Assembly: GCA_020205615.1 (NCBI GenBank)
Contig: CM035152.1
Span: 117,216,043 to 117,280,042, forward strand
Direction: 5' to 3'
Length of the DNA stretch: 64,000 nucleotides
Origin: Panax quinquefolius
Taxonomy: Eukaryota > Streptophyta > Magnoliopsida > Apiales > Araliaceae
In this document: piece after piece, positions 22,450 through 33,428 of the stretch
Numbering within the stretch: the first letter of the stretch is position 1
How the letters are laid out: each line of letters starts with the position of its first letter
Made by a program: the position numbers and the translations under genes
Notes under the pieces: generated by a model
Told to the model about the DNA's origin: nothing
The model's database searches: none
Seen by the model: the letters and a program-made list of their open reading frames with translations, nothing else

Positions 22450-23710
22450 ATATGCTTGGGTGTAATATATTATATATGGAGATAACGTATGATCAATAAA
22501 GAATCTACCACTTCAACTAAAACATTGGCAAAGGTGAAATGAAATTAAAAAGGAGTTTCTAATTTTTATTTATTCAGAGTTTTGCATTTGGGAATCGAAA
22601 TACATATAATTAAATAAAATAAGACTTGACAGTAATTTCATGTCTTATATTTAATTGGGACATTGTATGGTGGAAGGATTAAATTGTACGATAATTATTT
22701 ACTCAAATGTTCTTTAATGATTAATGTTGAAATCGATATTATCTAGAAAGTCGTTGATCGCTAGGGAGACTTATCCCTATTGTGGAATAAATATTACTTA
22801 TTTAAATAAATTAATAGTTTAATTTATTTATTTAAATAAGATTAGAATTATTCTAATTGATTTATTACAATCGGTTTAATATGGAGAACCTAAAGGGTCA
22901 CACCATAAAAGGAAGAATAATTATTTAAGAAGTTAATGGCATCATCTTAATAATATGTTAAGTATATTTAATTTAATCTATGGTGATAGAATAAATTAAA
23001 TAGTTTAATATTTATTCTATAATATTTTGAAAATATTAAATATAAATTAATAAGACGAGTCTTATTAATATTATTACAATTATTATTATTTTTAATTTCT
23101 AAAAGAGTTTAGGAATTGATTTAATATAAGTACTCTCATTTATTCCTAATAGGTTTAGGTGGCAAAATTAGTTAAAGAAGTTTAATTAATTATCACAAAT
23201 AAGATTAGAGAGCTCAATTAATTAAAGGAGTTTAATTAATTAAATAAAACCTTATTTTAATTAAATAGGGTTAACTGATATCTTTATAAGAGGAGTCTTA
23301 TATCAGATATTAAAAATATGTGATTCCAATAGTTGGAGAGTACGCTCCCTTTTTTCTATTTAGATAGGAAAACTAGGGTTTGAGCCAATACACCATTTTT
23401 CTTGAGAATTCTTCTTCCTCGGTGGATCATCTCTAGAGGCTATACACTTGGGTGGCTAACATTAATCAAAGGAAGGAATCTACCCAATGATTCAAGGAGA
23501 TCATAGAGAAGTAGGAGTTGAACTCGTACCTGTGGAAGCTCATATCTATAAGGGTATGATTCCATAACTTCTTGTTCTTCGTTTTAATTAATAATATGCA
23601 TAAAGGAAGATCCGGGTTATTGGTTTGTGAAAAATTTTAAAATCTAATTTTAATTTGCTTCTGCTATTTTTGCAATTTGTTTGCTACTTTGATCTTCACA
23701 AAACCTTATA
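22450..23710 (+). repeat. Copia LTR, 5'-truncated (K)
   Basis: Close match to LTRs of element I, starting at the TATGCTTGGGTGTAAT block. Contains GTCTTATATTTAATTGGGAC and the late LTR block CACTTGGGTGGCTAAC. It ends near CCTTATA rather than the intact CCTAACA. No gene. Confidence 0.8.
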
Positions 23711-23711
23711 G

Positions 23712-23724
23712 TGGTATCAAAGCC
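23712..23724 (+). other. Primer binding site, tRNA-iMet type (K)
   Basis: TGGTATCAAAGCC, one base off TGGTATCAGAGCC; element I has TGGCATCAGAGCC at the same place (53583-53595). Confidence 0.8.
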
Positions 23725-23963
23725 AAACTTTATGCGAATTATTAATTGTTTTGATTCCATATATATATGTATGGGTATGCATTTAAAATAATTTATTGGG
23801 CATAATTTGTTGTATAAAATTTATTTAAAAAAAAGAAAAAGAAAAAGTCGTAATCAATTTGTGAAATTTTTTCTTTGAGTCCGTGACGTGAATCGATTAT
23901 ATATATATAGTAATCGTTAATATTATATGTATGATCGGAAATCGATTACATATATATGATTAC

Positions 23964-24016
<53 letters not shown>

Positions 24017-24029
24017 TCATGTTTCTTAA

Positions 24030-24083
<54 letters not shown>
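23964..24083. repeat. (AT)n-(GT)n-(AT)n compound microsatellite
   Basis: (AT)n at 23964-23982, (GT)n at 23982-24015, then (TA)n at 24032-24083. It lies in the copia leader; element I has similar runs at 53816-53865 and 55051-55113. Confidence 0.95.
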
Positions 24084-24087
<4 letters not shown>

Positions 24088-25439
24088 TTCTTAACAATTT
24101 TATAATTAAAATAAAAGTTTATTTTAATCTTGAAATTGGATTTCATTCAACTTAAAATTGCCCATTAAATGATATTCATATATATATGGAATGATTTTAT
24201 TTATTGATACATATGATGATATGTATGATAATAAATAGGATTGATTATGGACTATTGACCAATGTGATTGGATTTATTTTGGTTAGATGTTTGAATGAAT
24301 GGATTTTATTAAATTGGGTTTGCGTATCTCGTCTTTTCTGGTTTTCTTCTTGATGTAAATTCTATCTCTCTCTCTCTCTTGTGTGCTTCCCCTTGACTGC
24401 TGATCAAGGTTTCTATTTAAATTAAATAGTTTAATTGTAATAGGATTAGTTAGAAATTTTTCGAAGAACCGGAGATCATGGAGCAAGGAGCGCTCGAAGA
24501 CCCGTTTGTACTGGAGCCCAGGTTAATTTAAATGTAATAGTTATATTTAAATGTTTATTCTTGTACCCTAGTGTGAGACCCCAAATTTTATGAATAAAGA
24601 TTTAAATTTCTCAAAATATTTTTTTTGAATATTATGGTGTGGATTTGATATAATGTTATAGTTATGAGTAATATTAATAAATTTTACAAAGTAAGCAAGT
24701 GGTTATATAATATTTGATTAGTCGGGGAATATTCGTTTTAACGGGGAATATTCATATGACGGCACAATCACTGGTGGACCCCACAACGGATGTATTGTCG
24801 TAGTAAGAAAACGCAATGAATTATCTTTTATAACTACGAAAGTGTTACCGTTAAAATTGTTGAACTACCCTAGTAAAAAGTACGATGTACGCATGGTTGC
24901 ATAGAAGCACACACGGTATTGATTATTGATGCTTACGTAAGAAGTCACTCGGTTATACTCAATTATTGCTACATGAATTGTCGATCATCATATCTCTCAT
25001 ATTATTGATTCAATTATTGTCACAGTATCATCTGCATAATATGTTATATTATTAAATCATAATTAAGACGACAAAGTTATTCATATTATTATATGCAATA
25101 TTGACAATGTCTAGAAGTTCTGTCAAGGAGAGGTTTGGTCACCTAATTGCACGTCAATAAGGAGAAATCGTTATCGGAAAGCCCCCTCTTTCCTAGGAAC
25201 GACCTGGTTGGTAAATATTGTGAGTTATAATATTAATGATGAATAAGTTCGTGTTGATTAGAGATGAAATTGATAGTTCCATTGTGTTGGAATTATTAGT
25301 GTTAGCGAAAATCGACATTTATTTCGATAATAATTGATGTCTGGAGGTTATATTGACCAATCGGGTAATTTACCAGATAAATGAGCAATTAATTGCTATT
25401 GATTCACATTATTATAACTATTTGTTCACATGTGTGTAC

Positions 25440-25671
25440 TATTGATTCACATTCATTTACTATTAGGGGAGTTGGTGCAAGATTGATAATACTTGCTTGA
25501 CTAAGTTAAAAATAGAGGTATAGATGGAGGTACTATACTGTAATTCGTATTTTCACATATCTAGAACTATTGATTTACATGATTTACTATTAGGGGAGAT
25601 GGTGCAAGTTTTATAATACTTGCAGGACTAAATTAAAAATAAAGGAAAAGAGGAAGGTATTATACTGTAAT
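25440..25671 (+). repeat. 127-bp tandem duplication in LTR G
   Basis: Two copies, at about 25440-25545 and 25568-25671, share TTTACTATTAGGGGAG, GGTGCAAG, ATAATACTTGC and TACTGTAAT with many small differences. It lies just upstream of the TATA box at 25715. The other LTRs of this family in the window lack it. Confidence 0.8.
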
Positions 25672-25714
25672 ATTTCGAGCCCCAAAACTTGCAATTATCG
25701 AAACTATATTTTCC

Positions 25715-25722
25715 TATAAATA
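25715..25722 (+). promoter_or_regulatory. TATA box of LTR G
   Basis: TATAAATA followed by GAAGCCCATTCCTTGATTAT. Confidence 0.65.
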
Positions 25723-25859
25723 GAAGCCCATTCCTTGATTATTTTTCACCAATTCACTAAAGCTATAGAGCAATTATTATAGAGAGAAAGAAGAAGAGAA
25801 GTCTGCTATCTCACTATTCCAGTATCCAGTTTTCTTCTAAGGTAAGGGGTATTATTCTT

Positions 25860-26420
25860 TCTAATTCATAAAGAGAGTTATTTCCTTTCAATACTCATAA
25901 GGTTTGTTATTCCATTCTTTATTATTATGTTGGAATAACATGTCTATGCGAAGTACCGCATATATGGTAAAATTCTTCGGTTATTCCATTCTTTATTATT
26001 ACATTGGAATAACTTGATTGTCTGGCCTATCGTATGCTGGTGAATTACATTGTTATTTCATTCTTTATTATTACATTGGAATATCACATGCATGCGATTA
26101 CGCATGACTGGTTCCGTTCTTTATTATTACATTGGAATATCCTATCTCGTATGCGGATTACGAATGACTGGTTCCCTTCTTTATTATTCTGTTGGAATAT
26201 CCTGCTCCGCATGCGGATTACGCATGACCTGGTTCCATTCTTTTTTATTCATTTGGGAATAACTCATGCATGCGATCTATCGCATGCATGGTGAATTCTT
26301 CTATTATTCCATTCTTTATTATTCTGTTGGAATAACCTGTCTATGTGGATTACCGTATGCATGGCGAATGATCCTTTGTATTCATTCCTTATTAAATTGT
26401 GGAAATGATCTATCTACGTG
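25860..26420 (+). repeat. Imperfect tandem array in LTR G
   Basis: About eight units of 55-70 bp built on TTCTTTATTATTACATTGGA followed by ATAAC or ATATC and cores such as CATGCGGATTACGCATGACT. Same position and same kind as in LTRs A and B. A long open stretch across it is repeat-derived. Confidence 0.75.
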
Positions 26421-26529
26421 GATTACCGCATGGTGGGAAAAATTCCATTTGCAGTTTCGTATATTCTATTATACTCATCTAGGATATCATTTCTTTTGTA
26501 CTCGTCATGAAATATCATTTTCTTTGGTA

Positions 26530-26770
26530 TTTTTTTGTTACGAGTTACTATTCACGGGTTACTATTTACTCGGCTACTATTCACTCTAGTATTATTCACT
26601 CGGGTATTCGGGGACTTTTCTTGTCGAAGTACTATTCATGAGTTACTATTCACCTAAATTACTACTCACCCGAATATTATTCCCTCGGGTATTCGGGACA
26701 CTTTTCATCTTGGGTACTATTCACGGGGTACTATTCCCGAAGTACTATTCACGGGGTACTATTTACCTGA
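26530..26770 (+). repeat. TACTATTCAC repeats in LTR G
   Basis: Around 14 short units of TACTATTCAC(T)CGGG(G)T(A/T) in loose tandem. LTR C has the inverse-strand equivalent (GTGAATAGTACT) at 62230-62320. Confidence 0.75.
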
Positions 26771-27713
26771 AAAATATATTTCTTTTCTGTCCAAATTATT
26801 TTTGGTACATGAATATTATTCTTGAATTTTACTCTACAAAGCAGTATCGTGTTGACAATTTGGACGTTATTGATTTCTGGATAAATTATAAACCTTTAAA
26901 ATTTATCTTTGAACTTATTTTATTGAATTATTATGTCATTGTCATCATCCCCATGCTTATATTGTGATGAAAGTCATCTTTGGCTTACGTGCATAGATGG
27001 ACTTGGTATGATTATGACCAGGGATTATTCGGTATAATCATGACCGTAATGTGATGAATGATGTGGTGAAAGTCCTCATTGGCACATAGTTCATTGATGG
27101 ACAAATGTTGGTATGATTATGGCGAGGATTATTCGGATATAATCACGACCATTGATGATTACATGAATATCCTTGGCGTAGTGGTGCAAGGATGATTCAA
27201 TTTATTTATTAAGTTGAGTCTCAAATATAAAGTTGATGAAAACTTTTTAAATCATAGAAGATAGTAGATTTTATGCTCTACTTGACTCTTCTAATGGATT
27301 ACTTATTTCATTGCGCTTGTTGATCTAAAACTTCTTGTCTATTGTATTCTATCGGTTGTTATCTTTGTTGAAGGCTAAGGATAATTTATTCGCGCATTAT
27401 CTTAGTAATAATATTTCTTCTTTGGGCTAGTTAAGCTCACCCTTTCTTTCACCTGCTTTTCTTGAAAATGAGAATATAAATTTGGGGACGAGTCGAGGGG
27501 AGCGGAGTGACGGTCCGAGATATAGCATTAATAGTCCTCACTATTACATTAAATAGTGTGACAATAAATGTAATGAGGACTCCATTGAGTGTGGATATTG
27601 TCTAGATGACAATATTCTTATTAAAACTATAAGTTTAAGTTTTGTCGTATTTTACACGACAGTTGTATAATTAAGTTGTATTTGAATTTTGTACCATATA
27701 TCTGGCGACTCAA

Positions 27714-29168
27714 TGGTTAACAACATCAACTTCTCACGACCCTTTCTACTCAATTCATCTGCAACCACATTTGCTTTTCCCGGATGATAAAAGATCTCGC
27801 AATCATAATCTTTTATTAATTCCATCCATCTCCTTTGACACATGTTCAGGTCCTTCTGTGTGAAAATATACTTCAGACTCTTATGGTCTGTGTAGATCTC
27901 ATACTTTTCTCCATAGAGATAATGTCTCCATATCTTCAGAGCAAACACTACTACAGCCAACTTTAAGTCATGAGTTGGATACCCTTTTTCATAATCTTTC
28001 AATTGTCTTGATGCATACACAATGACCTTTCCATTCTTCATAAGGACACAACCCAATCCTTTGTGTGAGGCATCACTATACACCACAAAATTTCCTGTAT
28101 TATCTGGTAATGACAAGACAGGTGCCACACTAAGCCTCTTCTTCAATTCCTTAAAACTCATTTCACACTTTTCCGTCCAAACAAATTTTACAGATTTTTT
28201 CATCAAATTTGTTAACGGAGTGGCAATCTTGGAAAAATCTTGAATAAACCGTCTGTAATATCCTGCCAATCCCAAGAAACTTCTTACTTCTGATGGAGTT
28301 CTTGGTTGTTCCCAATTTCATAGCTTTGACTTTTGATGGAGCCACTGAAATCCCATCTTTATCAATTACATGCCTAAGAAATTGTACATGTTCCAACCAA
28401 AATTCACATTTAGAGAATTTTGCGTACAACTTTTCTTTTCTTAGTGTCTCTAGCATCAAACGTAAATGTTCCACGTGTTCTTCTTGAGATTTGGAGTACA
28501 CCAGAATATCATCGATAAATACCACCACAAACTTGTCTAAAAATGGTTTAAACACCATGTTCATCAAATTCATGAATGCTGCAGGGGCGTTTGTCAAACC
28601 AAAAGACATCACCAAAAATTCGTAATGTCCATACCGAGTTCGGAATGCCGTCTTCAGTACATCCTCCTTCCTTACTTTCAGTTGGTGATAACCACATCTC
28701 AAATCTATTTTTGAGAAATATCTAGCACCCTTCCATTGATCAAACAAGTCATCTATTTTTGGCAACGGATACATTTTTTAATAGTGACTTTTTTTAATTC
28801 CCTATAATCAATGCAAAGACGCATTGACCCATCCTTCTTCTTCACGAATAACCCCACGGTGATACACTCGGTTGAATATACTTCTTATCTAACAGTTCTT
28901 GTAGTTGTACCATTAGTTCCTTCATCTCTACCGGAGCCATTCTGTACAGAGCATTCGATATTAGAGCATTTCCTAGTGCTAAGTCGATCACGAACTCGAT
29001 CTCTCTATCAGGCGGAAGTCCTGGCAAATCTTCTGGAAACACGTCCACAAAGTCCTTAACCACTGGTATCTCATCTAGTTTCACACCCTTCTTCTTTTGA
29101 GTATCAACTATGTAGGCTAGGTACCCTACACAGCCCTGACTCAATAACTTCTTGGCCTGCATAATCAT
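27714..29168 (-). pseudogene. Reverse transcriptase-RNase H (element D)
   Basis: Minus strand. 28842-29168 gives the RT lead-in (VFPEDLPGLPPDREIEFVID); 28163-28774 gives RT fingers and palm with [16 protein letters not shown] and [16 protein letters not shown] (active site kept); 27714-28275 gives the RT end and RNase H ([46 protein letters not shown]; these catalytic acidic residues are all present). Frame breaks lie at about 28790-28840 and 28170-28270. The last frame reads across the junction into antisense LTR G for 20 codons. Each half is long and well preserved, so D is younger or less decayed than A. Confidence 0.85.
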
Positions 29169-29831
29169 CAGCCACCTTGCTTGTCTAGGAGATTTGCTAC
29201 CATAGAAAACTACCTTTGACGGAGTTATAAGATTTACACATTTCTTTTGGCAATCAATTATCGCTCCATAATTGAATAGCTAATCCATTCCCAAAATAAC
29301 ATCGAACTCTCCGAGTTTTATCAGGATTAAATCTACTGTCATAACATTCCCCTTAATATTCACCCTACAATTCTTGTATACAAGCCTAACAGGAATTACC
29401 TCCCTATTCGCAATTTCTATGTGTAAAGGGAAGTTCAACTCTTCACTAGGTATTTCTAACCTCTTAGCAAACTCATCAGATATAAACGAGCAAGTAGCAC
29501 CCGAATCAAATAATACATATGCATTTATATCATTGATTGGGATAATACCTAACACGACATCTTTTGATTGCACCGTGTCTTGCACTATCATGTTGAAGGT
29601 TCTGGCTATGAGCTTATTTGATGACGTTGGTCCAACAATAGTCAGTGTACTACCACTGCCATTTCCCTTGCTTCTAGTTGTCTCACCAGTTTTCTTCTTT
29701 GGACACTCGCGAGCAAAATGATCCTTTGACCTGCAGGTGTAGAAAGCATTCTTCTTGGGTTGATTGTAATTTGGGGCAATGTAACCCTCCTGGCCACAGT
29801 TAAAGCACACATGCCTCCCCTTTAAGCACAT
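29169..29831 (-). pseudogene. Gag zinc knuckles and aspartic protease (element D)
   Basis: Open frame 29280-29831 on the minus strand. Residues 1-50 hold two knuckles: CFNCGQEGYIAPN lost its histidine and last cysteine, and FYTCRSKDHFAREC lost its first cysteine and changed the glycine. Residues about 98-125 hold the protease site YVLFDSGATCSFIS (D-S-G kept), and the frame ends FDVILGMD, the second protease motif, followed by a stop. The linker 29169-29279 has no open frame. Confidence 0.8.
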
Positions 29832-29882
29832 ACTCGTGTGAAACCTCCTGTATGTAGAACATGCGTCAATCTTCTTCTTTTG

Positions 29883-30675
29883 CTAGTTACCTTGCTGATT
29901 TCCAGCTCCCACATTTGCATTCCACTTCCTCTTCAAATTATTGTTACCATTTCCACCGTTACCACCGCCATTCTTAGCTTCACCCTCATTCTTCTTTTTT
30001 CTTTGCTCTTGGTTGTGCTTTGTTACAGCCTCACATCCACTCTCAGCGAGAATTGTTTTCTCAAGCACCGCCGCAAACAACTTTAACTGGAATAGGGAGA
30101 CTCTGTTGTACAACCAGGGCTTCAATCCCTGCTCAAATCTCCTTGCCTTGCGCTCATCCGCATTCACTTGATATGGCGCAAACCTTGCTAACTCGTTGAA
30201 CCTTGCTGCATATTCTGACATTGTCATTGTGCCCTATTTTAGCTCTAGAAACTGCACTTCCATCTGATTCTTTGAGCTTTCTGGAAAATAGGTCTCGAAG
30301 AATAGCTCCTTAAACTTATCCCAAGTCATTACTCCTTGACCTCCTCGAGTTTTATTGGCTTGCCACCAATAACTAGCCTCTGCTTTCAACATAAATGTTG
30401 CAAAAGCAGTCTTCTGATTATCCCCTACCAGCAACATCAAAAACTTTCTCTATTTCCATGATCCAGGTCTGTGCCTCAACTAGATTCATGGACCCACGAA
30501 ATTCTGGTGGTCCAACCGCCTTGAAATCCTTAAAAGTGGTAGCTTGATTCTGCGGTTGATTCTGCAATGCACCCGTCAGTAACGTCACCAGCTGTTGAAC
30601 TGGGTTAGCCTCAACATTGTCGTTATTGGTAGTTCCCTCAGTGGTTCTTTGTTGGGGTTGACATCTTGGAGGCAT
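29883..30675 (-). pseudogene. Gag (element D)
   Basis: Start at 30675 (MPPRCQPQQRTTEG), with a Gln/Asn-rich N-terminal arm and then FKDFKAVGPPEFRGSMN. The core continues in 30234-30440 (FMLKAEASYWWQANKTRG, FKELFFETYFPES) and 29883-30227 (MTMSEYAARFNELARFAPYQ, ending in an Asn/Gly-rich basic tail). Three frames are needed, with breaks near 30425 and 30232, so the gene has at least two small lesions. It belongs to the retrotransposon gag family. Confidence 0.85.
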
Positions 30676-30972
30676 TTTCTATTAAAACATACTCATTAGA
30701 TTCTATTCAATCTTTTAAGTATTATATATTCAACTTGCACATCACAAAATTACCACATAGCACACAATATCTTAAATAAATAGTAACTTTTATTTATTCA
30801 TCATATTTTTATTTTTATTTTTTAAAAACAACCATGATAGCATCCCTGCTATCTACATTACTTTCCTAAACTACAAATGTTTTAAGATAACTTCATCATC
30901 ATCATATCCCAGTGGTTATATCATACTAGGGATTTACATCTTATTTACTCATCAATCACATTATAATTACAT
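30676..30972 (-). other. Spacer between the extra frame and gag (D)
   Basis: About 300 bp of AT-rich sequence without an open frame or repeat. It contains a poly(A/T)-rich stretch at 30785-30830. Confidence 0.5.
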
Positions 30973-31734
30973 TTATGACGACCTATTAAAATGTTGCATA
31001 GCCTTACGACGCTCCTCTTCCATAATACGAAACATTGTTCGGCGATCTAATATGTTCGATGGTAGTGTCTCGAACTAAATAGGATACCACATGACCCAAT
31101 CTTGAACTCCATTGATCACGGTGTTGAAAACACTATTCATCTCTTCTATCTTGATCATCTTTACTTGTACCTCTCTCTCTGCTATCCCGGCTCATTGATA
31201 AGCTTCCTCGTACGCGTCTTCAGCTCTTGCCCTCTTAGTAGATTCTTCTTTCAATTTGTTCTCCAGCTTTATAATCTTCTCTGTCAGTTGCTTGTTCTCT
31301 CCTTCAGTGTGGATCAGCTTCTCTTTGACATTATTTAGACGTTCATCTCGATCCTGAATCTCGTTGTCCTTCTGCGCCATTGCGATCTTCTATTCAGCTA
31401 CTATCTCTTGCAACTCATCGATGGTATCATGGAGTTCCACGTTGCGATCGTATACCTCATCGTACATACGGGAAGCAATCGAGTTTAGTGGAATCTCTTC
31501 CTCCTCGTCCTCCTCATCCTCGTTCGACTATGGCAGCTCAACGGGGTCTTCCTTGTCCGCCTCTATCTCATCATCCTCATCAGGTAAACCCTCCTGCTCA
31601 ACCACTGTGACCAACGGAGTTGTTTCCCGTGGTAGTAGTTGTTCCCAAACCACCTAAATATCTCGAGGGTCCTCCTCTCTAGGCATCTGGGATCCTTCCT
31701 CTCTAGCCTAACTGGATTCTCCTACATTAGCCAT
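30973..31734 (-). pseudogene. Extra acidic coiled-coil frame upstream of gag (D)
   Basis: One minus-strand frame of 254 codons runs from ATG at 31734 to TAA at 30973 with no frameshift, broken by six stops at codons 9, 27, 69, 115, 181 and 220 (five TAG, one TGA, no TAA). All six could come from a single C-to-T change (CAG or CGA). Codons 46-80 are strongly acidic (for example NEDEEDEEEEI); codons 95-180 look like a coiled coil, with the open part starting MAQKDNEIQDRDERLNNV; the end is basic (RIMEEERRKAMQHFNRSS). I do not recognise the family. It lies between primer site and gag, in the sense direction. Extra ORFs at this place are known in some plant Ty3/gypsy elements; function unknown. 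Confidence 0.6.
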
Positions 31735-31928
31735 CCTGACAACAAAATTTTAAGTTTTTAATTAATAATCATTATTACTCAACACTCACGAGCATATAAT
31801 TTACAATCACATAAGCACATAAGTGTATTATTACTTCTTTCTTAACAACTCGATAAGAGTTTATCACCATTATCTTTTCAAAGGTTACTTCCTAAGATTT
31901 TTCCCCCACCTAAGGTTCATAACCTAAA

Positions 31929-31942
31929 CCTTTGATACCAAC
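31929..31942 (-). other. Primer binding site, tRNA-iMet type (D)
   Basis: Minus strand TTGGTATCAAAGG, near the LTR end; one base off the initiator tRNA-Met form. Confidence 0.75.
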
Positions 31943-31945
31943 TTA

Positions 31946-33428
31946 TGACACGCCCAAACCTGGGTACTTCATTCCCCTAAGACTTGGTGTTCACTTTACA
32001 TACATTCATACTATCTACCCAAATAAAATAATATTTAAACCATAAATCCTCCCTATAAAAGGGTTACATCATTAAATCCAAAAATATCCTAGGTTGTCTA
32101 ACCTTAAACATCAATCAAGTGCATAAACAAAAAAAAATACATCACATCATTAAATATAAAGTCTATTAACATAAAAGTCATTAAATTACAAGTCTTCATC
32201 ACTTGTACATTTTTCCCTTTCCTTTGCTAGTTGTAGGTTCATCGACCTTCTCAACTTTAGCTGCAATGAGTGTATATATACAAGAGTGAGTAAAATAAAT
32301 GCTCACTAGGTATAGCCATGAATCAAAAAGAAAATAATAACTGCCAATGAATAGACAAGTCAAAACTGAATGGTACTCTATCAATGGTAACCAAAAACTG
32401 GAATCAAAAACTGAAATATATCTGCGGGTCATAAGACCATGAACTATGTCCACGGTTACAAGTAATCTTTCAACTTTAACCTTAACAGTTGTACTTTGGA
32501 CTTCACGTACTTAGGGGGATCAGCCCTTTGTACCAAGTATTGTGCACAAACATCTAAACGCGTTGCGTATCCCCTATAATAGAGTTGTTCTTCTCAGTTT
32601 TAGAGTACAAGTTTGCACCAAAGAAAGTTTGGTTTGGATAAGCTCCAAGGGTAATTTAGAGTTTAATGATCATCAACTAGAGGACTAGTTGAATCAATAT
32701 GGTTTGATAACAGAACAGTTGATCAATAACAACATAATATAGAACAATTGAGAATTATAAGTGAATTGACTATATATTAAACTCATGCTTGGAAATAACT
32801 AGAGAGCATAAGCATTGAATAAAATGAATATAATGATAAACCTTTGCTTGAACAATAATAAGCTAGGTCTATGATCTTGTCAAATTAAAAACTTAGTTAT
32901 TGAATATACATTAATTGATAGCAAGCTGGAAACAAAGCTTGCTCAACATGATAATAACTTGTGCAAAGTAATTGAAATACAACAATTCAATACTAGGAAT
33001 TAGAGTTCAAGAAGCATTCACTATAAAAGAATGAACTAAAGAAACTTGCTTAACTATAAACAAGTTAGACTAAATCAACAATAATTAGAATTCAAAACTT
33101 GCTCAATGTAAAGAGTAGGAATTAGAAACTTGCTCAATGTAAAAAGTAGGAATTAGAAACTTGCCTTGTGCGTAAGCTATAAATTACAACTCACGTTCAC
33201 CTACACATAGTATTAGAATTACAATATCTATTAGATATACTACATCCACATTCCCAAAATAACACTCACCTCTAGCTAAACTTGTTATTTTAGTACAAGT
33301 CTCAGCTTACCATACACATTTCAGAATCACAAGTGTAATTTCATAACACTTATTTATTATTCAAGAAGTTTTTTAAATTATAACATATCATTATCACAAC
33401 TTACTAACCTTACATTTTAGAGTTACTG
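31946..33428 (-). repeat. 5' LTR of element D, first part
   Basis: Plus-strand start TGACACGCCCAAACCTGGGT beside the primer site. The LTR is interrupted at 33428 by element E and goes on at 45120-46683, about 3.05 kb in all, long for this class. It contains a 31-bp direct repeat at 33095-33165 (AAACTTGCTCAATGTAAA unit, two and a half copies). No gene seen. Confidence 0.75.

Larger units (their letters stand above)
22450..24571 (+). mobile_element. Element K, Ty1/copia fragment (LTR end and leader)
   Basis: Plus strand. 22450-23710 matches the 3' two-thirds of the copia LTR of element I (52286-53581); 23712-23724 is the primer site TGGTATCAAAGCC; 23725-24571 matches the leader of I up to 54885. 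The left end is cut by LTR F at 22449 and the right end by LTR G at 24572. No coding part of the element remains here. Confidence 0.85.
24572..27713 (+). repeat. Tekay-family LTR G, 3' end cut
   Basis: Starts TGTGAGACCCCAAATTTTAT and follows LTR B (5701-8487) to GTACCATATATCTGGCGACTC; the last 40-50 bp, including the GGGGCGTCA end, are missing where RNase H of element D begins. At least 3142 bp. It has no internal region on either side, so it is a solo LTR or the remnant of a 5' LTR. It contains a TATA box, a 127-bp duplication and two arrays. Confidence 0.8.
27714..31945 (-). mobile_element. Element D, Ty3/gypsy, internal part (3'-truncated)
   Basis: Minus-strand order right to left: primer site, an extra reading frame, gag, zinc knuckles, protease, RT, RNase H. 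The sequence stops at the end of RNase H at 27714, where LTR G begins, so integrase and 3' LTR are lost. Its gag and LTR differ from the Tekay-like copies A, F and C. RT resembles chromoviruses, but with no integrase the chromodomain cannot be checked. Confidence 0.8.

Noticed and set aside
21541..22485. Host promoter or gene between F and K
   Set aside because: All of it aligns with the family LTR; the junction at 22449 goes directly into a copia LTR.
23946..24146. Frame with YIYIYI and THTHTH runs
   Set aside because: Translation of the compound microsatellite in the copia leader.
24479..24533. Short upstream frame MEQGALEDPFVLEPRLI in the copia leader
   Set aside because: In element I the same DNA block has a shifted ATG and a different peptide, so the peptide is not conserved though the DNA is.
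26034..26967. Three plus-strand frames of 86-109 codons that could be a small membrane protein
   Set aside because: They run over the tandem array of LTR G and repeat the array unit; no matching frame is kept in LTRs A and B.
29374..30171. Plus-strand open stretches opposite protease and gag of D
   Set aside because: Shadows of the minus-strand genes; hydrophobic look comes from the complement of Gln/Asn/Lys codons.
31364..31657. Plus-strand serine-rich frame of 97 codons
   Set aside because: Antisense to the acidic part of the extra frame of D; the serine runs are the complement of GAG/GAA/GAT codons.
32199..32453. Minus-strand frame of 84 codons in LTR D
   Set aside because: No recognisable domain, inside the LTR near its end; most likely chance.
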